A stretch of DNA of 64,000 bases from positions 1 through 64,000 of IMG/VR virus record IMGVR_UViG_3300046171_000208; one strand, 5' to 3'. Below the pieces are notes generated by a model. That model was not told the origin of the DNA and ran no database searches. It saw only the letters and a list, made by a program, of their open reading frames with translations. A program made the position numbers and the translations under genes. Of the stretch, positions 7,255 through 16,262 are shown piece by piece. The stretch is from a virus. How positions within the stretch are numbered: the stretch's first letter is position 1; every line of letters begins with the position of its first letter.

Positions 7255-7626
7255 ATGGGCATTCTCCATTCTTCTAAAGCGTATGTTTTTAACTTACAAA
7301 CAACAAGTTCAGCAGAGGCAAAGAGATTATGGAGGAAAGACGTAAAAGAGAAATGGCACTTTAAATGTGCATATTGTGGTGATGGTAATAATTTGACAAT
7401 GGATCACGTTGTTCCTAGATCAAAAGGTGGAACAGACTTTACAAAAAATGTAGTCTGTTGTTGTTCTAACTGTAATCACAGTAAAGGGCATCAACCTTGG
7501 GAAGAGTGGTACTTAAATCAAGAGTTTTTCTCATATGAGAAATACCAAAAGATTAGAGAATGGATGGAACCAGATCCACCAACAGACTTATTTCAGTATC
7601 GTCCGAGAAGGAATAACGCTACTTGA
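7255..7626 (+). CDS. HNH endonuclease
   Basis: This 123-residue protein has an HNH nuclease fold. Two zinc-type pairs, CAYCG and CSNC, flank the active-site segment LTMDHVVPRSKGG, with the closing NCNHSKGHQPWEEW. These enzymes nick or cut DNA, and in phages they often act as free-standing homing endonucleases. A CCTAAATA late-type box lies at 7227-7234, 21 bp before the ATG. Its site right behind psbD recalls the F-CphI homing endonuclease next to psbA in cyanophage S-PM2, so it may promote spread of the psbA-psbD block. Neither psb gene has an intron here. Fold certain, role inferred. Confidence 0.88.
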   Translation: MGILHSSKAYVFNLQTTSSAEAKRLWRKDVKEKWHFKCAYCGDGNNLTMDHVVPRSKGGTDFTKNVVCCCSNCNHSKGHQPWEEWYLNQEFFSYEKYQKIREWMEPDPPTDLFQYRPRRNNAT

Positions 7627-7677
7627 ATAAATAAATCAGCAGTATATACTGCATACATCGGTAAATACCGTATATAA
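7626..7677 (+). promoter_or_regulatory. Late-type box and 14-bp palindrome before the first tail gene
   Basis: AATAAATA (7626-7633) resembles a T4 late -10 box. It is followed by the perfect 14-bp palindrome GCAGTATATACTGC (7639-7652), a small inverted repeat CGGTA-AA-TACCG, and a second box-like TATAAAT just before the ATG. This spacer is more structured than those between the later tail genes. Confidence 0.45.
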
Positions 7678-9348
7678 ATGGCAACTCCTTTTAAGTTAAA
7701 AAGGTCTGCAGTCACAGGCAAGCGTCCTGGTTTAGACGATATGCAGATCGGAGAACTAGCAATTAATTTTTATGATGGTCATCTATTCGCAGAAAGAGAC
7801 ACTCAAGGTGTCGGAATAGGAACAACTGTCGCACTACTTACCCCTTGGATAGAGAACTATGGTGGTGGGTCAATAAACTATAATGGAATTGTAACTGCCA
7901 CTTCATATCACGGTAATCAAGTAATCGGAACTCCTGCAGGTGGATTTAAGTCAGGAGCGTTTACGATAGGTAATGCAGATCATACAAAAGATTCAATCAA
8001 CGAATTAAATTTTATATTAGGAAAGTTAGTACCAACTGCACCTGATACATTTGCTGCTGCAAGTGTATCTTTAACAGGAACTGCAGGAAATGGTAGATTA
8101 TGTCAAGGATTTACACCAACTAATAATACAGGTGGTTCAGCACCATCAGCAGGTACACAATATACAAGGAATACAGATAGTACAATTACAACCAACTATC
8201 TTAACGATTACGGACCAGGCGATAATGGCACAGTCACTGGATTTGTAAACGCAGTCGGAGTTGGAACTACAACATTAACTACAGGTACAGATAACGCAAC
8301 AACAGGTGCAGTTCAGATAAATGACAACAAAGATGCATCAGAATCAACAAGAAATTCAGGTATTACATCACAGTTTTATCAAGTATATGATGTAAGATTA
8401 GTAAATGCAGCATCACCAGACGGATATAATAAGGCATTTTTAACTCACGGTTCAGCAACAACTGGTGAGGTTTTCTGGTATGAAGACCCAAGTACAGTCA
8501 GTGCTCCTGTAATTTCATTCAGTGGTGTAACAACACCTGCATCACAAACAGTTGCATATTCATCTGGTATCGCACACTATACAGAGTCAGCAAATAATAC
8601 ATTTACATATGTTCTGACAGTCACAAATGCATCAGGTGATATGTACACTCAAAATACATTCCTATCCTCTGATGGACAAGGTAGTGCATTCCAAAACTCT
8701 GGAAGTAAAAGTTATACAAACTTTACAGGTGGAACCAATCCACCAGCAAGGAACTACGGGGTTGGTGCAGGTGTAACAACACTAATATCAAGTGTTCCAA
8801 GAAATATACACGCAACGGTTACATCAAATCATTTTACTAGATATGATGCAAGCACACCTTATGGATCTCATAATAATCAGAGAGTCAGTTACAGTACAAA
8901 TTTAAATATTATGGGAACATCAGCAACAACATCACAAGTGGACGAAGATAATATATTAGTTTCATCTTTAGGTACAGGTTCAGGAAATGCAATCAGAGTA
9001 AATGCAGGTGCAACTGGTGATACACCTTCACCTATATCATCTACTTTCAATGCAAGTGCAACACCTGCTGTTTATGAAGCAATTGTAAGGGGTGGAACAT
9101 TAAGACACGACCAGACAAACTATACATCATACTTACCAGTTGGTCTTAATCTATCATCAGGTAGAAGTGGCACACAATATTTCCAAATGCTGATTACAAG
9201 AGCTGCTGTATCTCAAATGAATATAGTTGTTACTGGAACTTATGCAGGATGTTTTGTATGTCTTCCAGAAAACTCAACTTGGACTACTGGATTAAGTAGT
9301 ACAAATGGTTGGGCAGATATGTTTGACGCATATTCTGGTGCAGGGTAA
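7678..9348 (+). CDS. Tail-fibre/virion structural protein, C-terminus displaced by frame shifts
   Basis: The 556-residue product starts MATPFKLKRSAVTGKRP and GLDDMQIGELAINFYDGHLF, an N-terminal region typical of cyanophage and other marine phage appendage proteins, and then becomes Gly/Ser/Thr/Asn-rich beta structure. No enzyme domain is seen. The frame ends at 9348 after DAYSGAG, but the expected continuation (NPNNADNGCAV, then SGSSGTFTC and LVRFKLTSGQSIS) lies in the next two frames up to 9521. Taking out one G at 9343-9345 and one T at 9378-9380 would give a protein of about 613 residues. It opens the tail-appendage bank and is preceded by a late-type box. Confidence 0.75.
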   Translation: MATPFKLKRSAVTGKRPGLDDMQIGELAINFYDGHLFAERDTQGVGIGTTVALLTPWIENYGGGSINYNGIVTATSYHGNQVIGTPAGGFKSGAFTIGNADHTKDSINELNFILGKLVPTAPDTFAAASVSLTGTAGNGRLCQGFTPTNNTGGSAPSAGTQYTRNTDSTITTNYLNDYGPGDNGTVTGFVNAVGVGTTTLTTGTDNATTGAVQINDNKDASESTRNSGITSQFYQVYDVRLVNAASPDGYNKAFLTHGSATTGEVFWYEDPSTVSAPVISFSGVTTPASQTVAYSSGIAHYTESANNTFTYVLTVTNASGDMYTQNTFLSSDGQGSAFQNSGSKSYTNFTGGTNPPARNYGVGAGVTTLISSVPRNIHATVTSNHFTRYDASTPYGSHNNQRVSYSTNLNIMGTSATTSQVDEDNILVSSLGTGSGNAIRVNAGATGDTPSPISSTFNASATPAVYEAIVRGGTLRHDQTNYTSYLPVGLNLSSGRSGTQYFQMLITRAAVSQMNIVVTGTYAGCFVCLPENSTWTTGLSSTNGWADMFDAYSGAG

Positions 9349-9521
9349 TCCGAATAATGCTGACAATGGATGTGCCGTTTGGTACAGTGATGTCAGGGTC
9401 GAGTGGCACATTTACTTGTGTGTTTGGTGAAGAATCATCATCAAATGGTAACAACAAAATTTTGGTTCGATTTAAATTGACTTCTGGACAGTCGATTTCT
9501 ACAGTCAGATTCACATCATAG
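9344..9521 (+). pseudogene. Out-of-frame C-terminal remainder of the 7678 structural gene
   Basis: Bases 9344-9379 encode GNPNNADNGCAV in one frame. Bases 9381-9521 encode GTVMSGSSGTFTC followed by KILVRFKLTSGQSIS in another. Joined, they read as the usual end of this type of structural protein. The ATG at 9357 could start a 54-residue frame to the same TAG, but it has no ribosome binding site and its first residues do not fit. I therefore read this as the displaced end of the upstream gene rather than a separate gene. Confidence 0.65.
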
Positions 9522-9533
9522 AGGTATAATTAA

Positions 9534-12500
9534 GTGGCAGTAACAGACCAACAAAAACTCGACTTTCTACTCAAGAAAATTGGTTTCACAAAAACCAAGA
9601 CTGGTTCCGTTGTCGGAACTGGTGCGATAAGTGGTACTGGAAAGCAACCCTTTGCTGAAGCGATACCATCACCTCTGATTATTGCAAATGGTGCACTATG
9701 GAATGAGAGTGGTTCAATATCCACAACACCACCTGGTTCTGATACTGCACAAGTTAAAGTATATCTTGCTGGAACTTCTGGATTAAGAATGACAGCAGAC
9801 TCTACGAGTTCTGGTCAACGTGCTTATATTGCTTACACAACTTATAATGATGCTTCATCTACAAGATTAACTAACTGGATTGATACCCAGTTTGGTGCAA
9901 GTTATCTAATTAAAGTATATAAAGGAGATCCAAATTCAGGTGGTGTTGCATTATCTGCTGCTGGTTCAGGTTCAAATGATGGTTGGTTCTTTGATTATTC
10001 TGCTGGTGTACTAAACTTTAATGATACAAGCGTTCCCAGTGGTGTTACTGATACAAACATATACATTGTAGGTTACAGATACATTGGTAGTACTGGTGCT
10101 CCTACACCAACTGGTGGTGGTAATTTTACATATAATGACCTTGTAGTATCACGTAATTTTCAAGTAGCGGGACTTTCAACCTTCAATGGTCTTGTTGATA
10201 TTAATGCAGGAGGTCAAGCAAATACATTTAAAGTTGAAGATTTAACATCTGGTAGAGTTGTACTTGCTGGAACTGGTGGTGAATTAGAAGATAATGCTAA
10301 CCTAACATTTAATGGATCTACTCTTACAGTAGGTGGAAATGTATCTGCAGTTGATGGAACATTCAGTGGAAATGTTACTGCAGTCGATGGAACATTTAGT
10401 GGTAACGTATCCATTGGTGGAACATTAACATATGAAGATGTAGTTAACGTAGATTCAGTTGGTATCATAACTGCACAAGCAGGTATTCGTGTTACTGGTG
10501 GTGTAATTGAAGCACAAGCAGGTGAGAATAAAATACCATCATTATATTCTGCAATGGGTAATCTTCCATCTGCTGGAAGTTATCATGGTATGTTTGCTCA
10601 CGTTCACGCAACAGGTAGAGGATATTTTGCACACGCAGGTAATTGGTTAGAATTAGTTAATAGAGAAATCAATGGTGTAGTTGGAACAGGAACAGAGACA
10701 TATACTATTGGTAATTTAGTTTCAACATCTTCGACTGCAACATCATTGAATGTTTCAGGAGTTACAACTGTTGTTACTTTAGATGTAAATGGTGATTTAG
10801 ATGTAGATGGACATACAGAGTTAGACAACGTTAATATTGTTGGTGTAACAACATTTAATCATGCAGCTAATGCTATCCACCCATTAAAAATAATTAGCAA
10901 TAATAACACTGGAGGTCTTTCCACATACTTATTCACTACTGGTAATGGCGTTCACGATATTAGATTTGAACAAAGGTACAACGGTAACTGGACTCCTACT
11001 ACTAACCGACATATGAGATTGGTGTGGTCTGCACCAAATGAGAATAATTTTAGTTCTACAAATGGAGATATATTTTCTATAAACCCAAGCACTACTACTG
11101 GCGGTGGTTTAAGTCGAATAGATTTTAAACTAACAGATAGCACTACTGGATTAGTAGACTCATATAGGATGGCTTATGAATATCATAAATTTAATATAAA
11201 AGGAATTGTAGCACTTGAGGTAACTGAAACTGGAATTGGTATTACTGAGAGGTTATATCATCGGGGCGATACTGATACCTTTCTTGCTTTTCCTCAAGGT
11301 AATGTTATTGATTTTTACGCAGGTTCTGAAACAGATCGAAGGATAAACATTACAAGTAGTAGAGTAAGGTTTGAGAATTTATCTACTGGAGTGGATATAA
11401 ATGCAGACTTAGATGTAGATGGTCATACAAATTTAGATAATGTTAGCATAGCTGGTGTTACCACAATGAGTGGAGATTTAACAATTACTGGGGCTCAACC
11501 AGCTTTAAATTTTATAGATAATGGACAAAACCCTGATTATAAACTTTACAACAACAATGGAGCATTAAGACTTTACGATATAACAAATACTGCTGATAGA
11601 TTAGTAATAAACACAGATGGTCACGTTGATGTAACTGGCAATTTGGATGTTGGTGCAGGTATTGATGTCACAGGAAATGCTAATATAAGTGGAGACTTAG
11701 ATGTAGATGGTCATACAAACCTAGACAATGTTAGTGTTGCTGGTGTTACAACCTTTGCTGCAAACGCAAGATTTAATAGCACAATTACTGCTGGTGGTGC
11801 AACTGGATCAAATGGACAATATTTAAAAACAACAGGAACTGGTGTCGAATGGGCATCATTCCCAACAATGAGAACTAACCAGACATTTACTGCATCTGCT
11901 GGTCAAACAACATTCTCGTTCAGTTATACTGTTGGATTTTTAGATGTATTTGTTAATGGTGTTAAGTTAAGTTCAAGTGAATTTACTGCATCAAATGGTA
12001 GTTCAGTAGTATTAAGTGTTGGATCTTTTGTTGGTGATATTGTTGAACTTATTTCATACTACACCGTGTCTGGTGGCGGTGGTGGTGGAGGAGGTATCTC
12101 TAATGTTGTTGAAGATACTACACCTCAACTTGGTGGTAACTTAGATATTTTCAATAAGTCAATTACAGGAACAGGTAATATAAACCTTACTGGTATCGTA
12201 ACTGCTACTAATTTTGTTGGTGATGGTTCGGGGCTAACTGGTATTACTGCTTCTGGTTCAGGAGTTGTTGTAAAGAATAGTGGTTCAGTTGTTGGTACTG
12301 CTGGAACAATTGATTTTGGTGATAATTTATCTGTATCTCCTGCATCTGCTGGTATTGTAACCATTACAGGATCTGCTGGAGTATCAACAAGTCAATTTGA
12401 TGTTAATAAGTTAGATGTATCTGGTATATCGACATTCAAGAGTGCAGTTGATATCAACGCAGATATAGATGTAGATGGACATACCAATTTAGATAATGTA

Positions 12501-14324
12501 AGTATCTCTGGAGTTGTAACTGCAACAACATTTGTAGGTGCAGTAACTGGTAATGTTACTGGAAATGCAACAGGATTAAGTGGTAATCCATCAATTAATA
12601 TTACAGATTTAGATGTCGATGGTCATACAAATTTAGATAATGTTAATGTTGCTGGAGTAACTACTTTTGCGAGTGCAGTGGTTGCATCTGATATACAATC
12701 AAATGCTTTAAGTTTAAAAAATGCTGCTGGTAGTGCAACTTATGCAACCTTTGCGAATGGTGGTGCTTCTGTTCTTAAGTTTAATAACACTGATAGATTA
12801 GCAACAACAAACGCAGGTGTGACTGTAACTGGAACAGTTTCTGCGACTGCATTTAGTGGAGATGGAAGTGCACTAACTGGAATATCTGCTGGTTCAACTT
12901 CTGAAGTAAGAGCAAATACTTTAGTTGTTACAGGTGTATCTACATTCTCTGATACAGTTACAATCACAAAGGCAGCAAGTCCTTTAAAAGTTAATACTTT
13001 AACTACAAATGCTGCTATTGAGATACAAAGAAGTGGAAGTACAAAAGCATATCTTACACCAGAGAGTGGTGAGTTTAGAATACAAACATATAGTAGTGAA
13101 GATATAGCACTTCAAACTAATACTGGTGGTGGAACTGCTGGTGATATTACATTCAAGAGTGTAGATACTGAAATTTTTAAAGTAAAGGGTACTGGTAATG
13201 TTGGTATTCACAGCACTGTTCCAACAAGTAGATTAGATGTTGTTGGTGATGCAAAAGTTTCTGGTGTTGTAACAGCAACAACATTTGTTGGTGCTTTAAC
13301 AGGTAATTCAGATACATTCACAGTAACTGCAAACAACTCTACAAATGAAACTGTATATCCAGTCTTTGTTGACGGTGCTACTGGAAGTCAAGGTGCAGAA
13401 ACAGATACAGGATTAAATTATAATCCAAGTACAGGTGCACTTTCATCACTCAAATTTATTGGTGATGGTTCAGGACTAACTGGAGTTACTGGTTCAGGAA
13501 CTGGTATTGCAATTAAGAATAGTGGTTCAGTTGTTGGTACTGCTGGAACAATCAACTTCGGTGATAATTTAAGTGTATCTGCAATTTCTGGTGGTTCAGT
13601 AACTGTAACTGCAACTTCTGGCATCTCTACGATTAGTGGTGTTGTGAATATTGCTAATGATTTAGATGTAGATGGACATACCAATTTAGATAATGTAAGT
13701 GTTGCAGGTGTAACAACTTTTTCAAGTGACGTTGTTATTAGTAGCACTGGACCTAAAATAAGTTTAAATGATACAAACAACAATCCTGACTATGACATAT
13801 TAAATACTGATGGAACTTTCCAAGTTAACGACACTACAAACGGTTCTGTTAGATTCAGAATTAATAGTGGTGGTCGAGTTGATATACTTCAAAATCTTGA
13901 TGTTGGAAGCAATATAAAATTAGGAAACGCTGGTGTTGTAACTGCAACTTCTTTTGTTGGTGATGGTTCAAACTTAACTGGAGTAACACCTGCTATTGGT
14001 ATTACAACTAACCTTTCAGGATCATTTACTGCAAGTGCTGGATCTGCAGCAACAATCAATACTTTAACTGGGTATAGTGCAAATGATTTAGTTGTTGAGT
14101 ATACAATATACATTAAGAATGGAAGTGACTTCCAATCACAAAAACTATTAGCAATGAGAGATGGTACAACAATTCACTCAACACAGTTTGCAGTGATGTT
14201 TAGTTCTTCACTATTAGTTCAATGTGATGCAACAATCAGTAGCGGTAATATATTATTAAGAGCAACTCCTGAAACTGGAGTTTCTGGTTCAACAACCTAT
14301 AAAATAAAACGTGAGGTTATGTAA
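9534..14324 (+). CDS. Giant modular tail-fibre-like protein (1596 aa)
   Basis: This is the largest gene of the window. The N-terminus (MAVTDQQKLDFLLKKIGF) is a short helical anchor seen in cyanophage appendage proteins; the start is GTG, with AGAGGT 12-17 bp upstream. The rest is repeated beta modules: six copies of a DVDGHT(N/E)LDNV block, one GGTLTYEDV block, several VVTATTFVGDGS-LTG blocks, and a glycine-rich hinge (GGGGGGGG, about residue 850). Partly conserved stretches match lipid- or sugar-free fibre shafts rather than enzymes. The C-terminus ends in a compact beta domain (YKIKREVM). It probably forms part of a trimeric host-binding fibre. It overlaps the next gene by one base (TAATG). 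Confidence 0.85.
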   Translation: MAVTDQQKLDFLLKKIGFTKTKTGSVVGTGAISGTGKQPFAEAIPSPLIIANGALWNESGSISTTPPGSDTAQVKVYLAGTSGLRMTADSTSSGQRAYIAYTTYNDASSTRLTNWIDTQFGASYLIKVYKGDPNSGGVALSAAGSGSNDGWFFDYSAGVLNFNDTSVPSGVTDTNIYIVGYRYIGSTGAPTPTGGGNFTYNDLVVSRNFQVAGLSTFNGLVDINAGGQANTFKVEDLTSGRVVLAGTGGELEDNANLTFNGSTLTVGGNVSAVDGTFSGNVTAVDGTFSGNVSIGGTLTYEDVVNVDSVGIITAQAGIRVTGGVIEAQAGENKIPSLYSAMGNLPSAGSYHGMFAHVHATGRGYFAHAGNWLELVNREINGVVGTGTETYTIGNLVSTSSTATSLNVSGVTTVVTLDVNGDLDVDGHTELDNVNIVGVTTFNHAANAIHPLKIISNNNTGGLSTYLFTTGNGVHDIRFEQRYNGNWTPTTNRHMRLVWSAPNENNFSSTNGDIFSINPSTTTGGGLSRIDFKLTDSTTGLVDSYRMAYEYHKFNIKGIVALEVTETGIGITERLYHRGDTDTFLAFPQGNVIDFYAGSETDRRINITSSRVRFENLSTGVDINADLDVDGHTNLDNVSIAGVTTMSGDLTITGAQPALNFIDNGQNPDYKLYNNNGALRLYDITNTADRLVINTDGHVDVTGNLDVGAGIDVTGNANISGDLDVDGHTNLDNVSVAGVTTFAANARFNSTITAGGATGSNGQYLKTTGTGVEWASFPTMRTNQTFTASAGQTTFSFSYTVGFLDVFVNGVKLSSSEFTASNGSSVVLSVGSFVGDIVELISYYTVSGGGGGGGGISNVVEDTTPQLGGNLDIFNKSITGTGNINLTGIVTATNFVGDGSGLTGITASGSGVVVKNSGSVVGTAGTIDFGDNLSVSPASAGIVTITGSAGVSTSQFDVNKLDVSGISTFKSAVDINADIDVDGHTNLDNVSISGVVTATTFVGAVTGNVTGNATGLSGNPSINITDLDVDGHTNLDNVNVAGVTTFASAVVASDIQSNALSLKNAAGSATYATFANGGASVLKFNNTDRLATTNAGVTVTGTVSATAFSGDGSALTGISAGSTSEVRANTLVVTGVSTFSDTVTITKAASPLKVNTLTTNAAIEIQRSGSTKAYLTPESGEFRIQTYSSEDIALQTNTGGGTAGDITFKSVDTEIFKVKGTGNVGIHSTVPTSRLDVVGDAKVSGVVTATTFVGALTGNSDTFTVTANNSTNETVYPVFVDGATGSQGAETDTGLNYNPSTGALSSLKFIGDGSGLTGVTGSGTGIAIKNSGSVVGTAGTINFGDNLSVSAISGGSVTVTATSGISTISGVVNIANDLDVDGHTNLDNVSVAGVTTFSSDVVISSTGPKISLNDTNNNPDYDILNTDGTFQVNDTTNGSVRFRINSGGRVDILQNLDVGSNIKLGNAGVVTATSFVGDGSNLTGVTPAIGITTNLSGSFTASAGSAATINTLTGYSANDLVVEYTIYIKNGSDFQSQKLLAMRDGTTIHSTQFAVMFSSSLLVQCDATISSGNILLRATPETGVSGSTTYKIKREVM

Positions 14325-16246
14325 TGTACAAATATACTCTTGCTGTTACAAGTGCCGAGTATTGGAATACAATTCACAACGTATTAATAGTTGACTCAAA
14401 TGAAGATGGTATTCCAGACCGAAAGGTAGATTGTTCTGATACGAAAGAACATAGTCCGACTCGTGGAACTTATTGGTTGACACACGAAGAGGCAACTGGT
14501 ATATCAACTCACCCACAAGTCAAATGGATTGAGTTATCTCCGTCAGATTATCGTGAGGTATATCCAGATCCTGAACCTGATACAAAAAGATTTCGTAAGA
14601 ATGTAAAGGTATATCGTGATTTAAGTGCAAGTCCACCTCCTACACCTGCGACATCTGCAGAAGCTGATAGAACTAACTGGGCAGTTAAAAGAGTTGGTGT
14701 TACAACAAATGGAGATGGTTGGCCGAATGTAAATGGTAATCCAACAGCGATTACAAGTGATATAAGTTATAGTTTAACTGGAAAAAATGTTGATTTAATT
14801 ATACAAGATTCAGGAGTTCTACAATATCATCCTGAATTTTTAGATGATGATGGTAAGTCAAGAGTCAGAGATATAATACTTGATGGTCCTTACTATATTG
14901 ATCCAAGTTACTTTACATCAAATAGTTACACATATACAAAACCCGATGGTAGGATAGGAATTACAACTGCATCTGCACACTCTTGGTGGGAAAATTCAAG
15001 CAATCGTTCAGGTTCTTTTTCATCAGTTGGTACAATTTCAGTTCCTGATGCATATACAGTTGCAAACTCATTAGGTATTGGTGGCTCATCACATACAATG
15101 ACTAGTTCACACGGAACTGCGTGTGCTGGATTATCTGCTGGTCGAAATTTTGGTCTTGCTTTTGAATCAAACATATGGACTATATCAATATTTTCTCCTG
15201 CGAATATATCAACTGAAGCATCTTATGATGCAATAAAAATATTACATCAAAACAAACCTATTACTGCAGGTCGTAAAAATCCAACAGTTGTAAATGGTAG
15301 TTGGGGATATTATGCAGGATTTAATTCAGGCACTCAAGTTTATTATAGTTTTAAAGGAAGTGAAGGTAATTTTACTGGGTATAATTCAAGTAGTACTGGT
15401 GTACAGGCACTAGCATATGGATTAGATAATGGTACTGTTTATAATAAACAATTTGCCACATCCTCAAGATCAAACTCTATTGAAACTGCTGGAGATGAAA
15501 TGTCAGCAGCTGGTGTTATTTTTGTAACTTCAGCTGGCAATGATAATCAAAGATTAGGTATAGGTTCAGATGACCCTCATATAAATGATTATCTTACAAC
15601 TCTGAATAGTGCTGATACAAGATCAGGAATCCCACAATATTCTGGTGGTGGCACCTGTCCTTCAGGACATCGTAATTGGATTCATCCATCTAACGTTGGA
15701 TTTGATCATGTAAGAGATATTCACCCTGCTATTTGTGTTGGAGCAATGGAAGAGTATATTGGAACTATTGGTGGAAGTGCCGATTTTAAAGAACAAAAAG
15801 CATCATATTCAAATAATGGTCCAGGTGTTGATGTCTGGGCACCTGCAGATGAAACATTGTCTGCTGGAATGAGAGCAGCAAATGGCGACCAGTTAGGGAC
15901 AGATACAAATTACCCAAGGTATAGTTCTAATTTTGTTGATATGTATTTCAATGGAACATCAGCAGCATCTCCTGTTGTTGCTGGAATGGTGGCATTATTT
16001 TTAGAATCAAAACCAGATGCAACATCTGCTGAAGTATTAGATTTTATAAAAGAACAAGGTTCAAAAGTACTTCCAGCATCCGAGTGGTCTGACCCATATC
16101 CAAGTGATTCTGATGCAGATTATTGGAGACAAGCATATAATAATCGTGGAGCAGCGAGTAGAGTATTATTTGATCCAACTGCTTCGGATACTGAAGTAAA
16201 AATTTCTGGTGTGGAAATCACTGGTATATCATTCCAACAAACATAA
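14324..16246 (+). CDS. Subtilisin-family (S8) serine protease
   Basis: The 640-residue protein carries the full subtilase catalytic set: Asp162 in LIIQDSG, His263 in SSHGTACAG, the oxyanion Asn406 in VTSAGND, and Ser546 in NGTSAASPVVAG. About 150 residues precede the catalytic domain and are not a recognisable signal peptide. It has no export signal, so it likely works in the infected cell or as a virion part. Its place between fibre genes, with a one-base overlap upstream and a late box at its end, suggests a role in maturing fibres or cutting host surface proteins. All catalytic residues are present, so it should be active. The target is unknown. Confidence 0.93.
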   Translation: MYKYTLAVTSAEYWNTIHNVLIVDSNEDGIPDRKVDCSDTKEHSPTRGTYWLTHEEATGISTHPQVKWIELSPSDYREVYPDPEPDTKRFRKNVKVYRDLSASPPPTPATSAEADRTNWAVKRVGVTTNGDGWPNVNGNPTAITSDISYSLTGKNVDLIIQDSGVLQYHPEFLDDDGKSRVRDIILDGPYYIDPSYFTSNSYTYTKPDGRIGITTASAHSWWENSSNRSGSFSSVGTISVPDAYTVANSLGIGGSSHTMTSSHGTACAGLSAGRNFGLAFESNIWTISIFSPANISTEASYDAIKILHQNKPITAGRKNPTVVNGSWGYYAGFNSGTQVYYSFKGSEGNFTGYNSSSTGVQALAYGLDNGTVYNKQFATSSRSNSIETAGDEMSAAGVIFVTSAGNDNQRLGIGSDDPHINDYLTTLNSADTRSGIPQYSGGGTCPSGHRNWIHPSNVGFDHVRDIHPAICVGAMEEYIGTIGGSADFKEQKASYSNNGPGVDVWAPADETLSAGMRAANGDQLGTDTNYPRYSSNFVDMYFNGTSAASPVVAGMVALFLESKPDATSAEVLDFIKEQGSKVLPASEWSDPYPSDSDADYWRQAYNNRGAASRVLFDPTASDTEVKISGVEITGISFQQT

Positions 16247-16249
16247 ATA
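16242..16249 (+). promoter_or_regulatory. Late box CATAAATA containing the upstream stop codon
   Basis: CATAAATA contains the TAA stop of the protease gene and lies 21 bp before the next ATG. Similar boxes with an embedded stop occur at 23010, 25950, 29079 (GATAAATA), 32289, 33808, 35117, 35401, 36793 (TATAAATA) and 39953. Related boxes lie at 18036 (GCTAAATA), 29999 and 35131. They match the T4-type late promoter TATAAATA. Confidence 0.7.
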
Positions 16250-16262
16250 ATCAAAAAGTCAT

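Noticed and set aside
9357-9521. Independent 54-residue gene after the first tail gene
   Set aside because: It has no ribosome binding site and its sequence is better explained as the displaced C-terminus of the upstream protein.
13418-13783. 121-residue minus-strand open frame inside the giant fibre gene
   Set aside because: It mirrors the plus-strand repeats, is Pro/Val/Thr-rich as expected for the reverse of Gly/Thr/Asn repeats, and similar mirror frames occur under other fibre genes.
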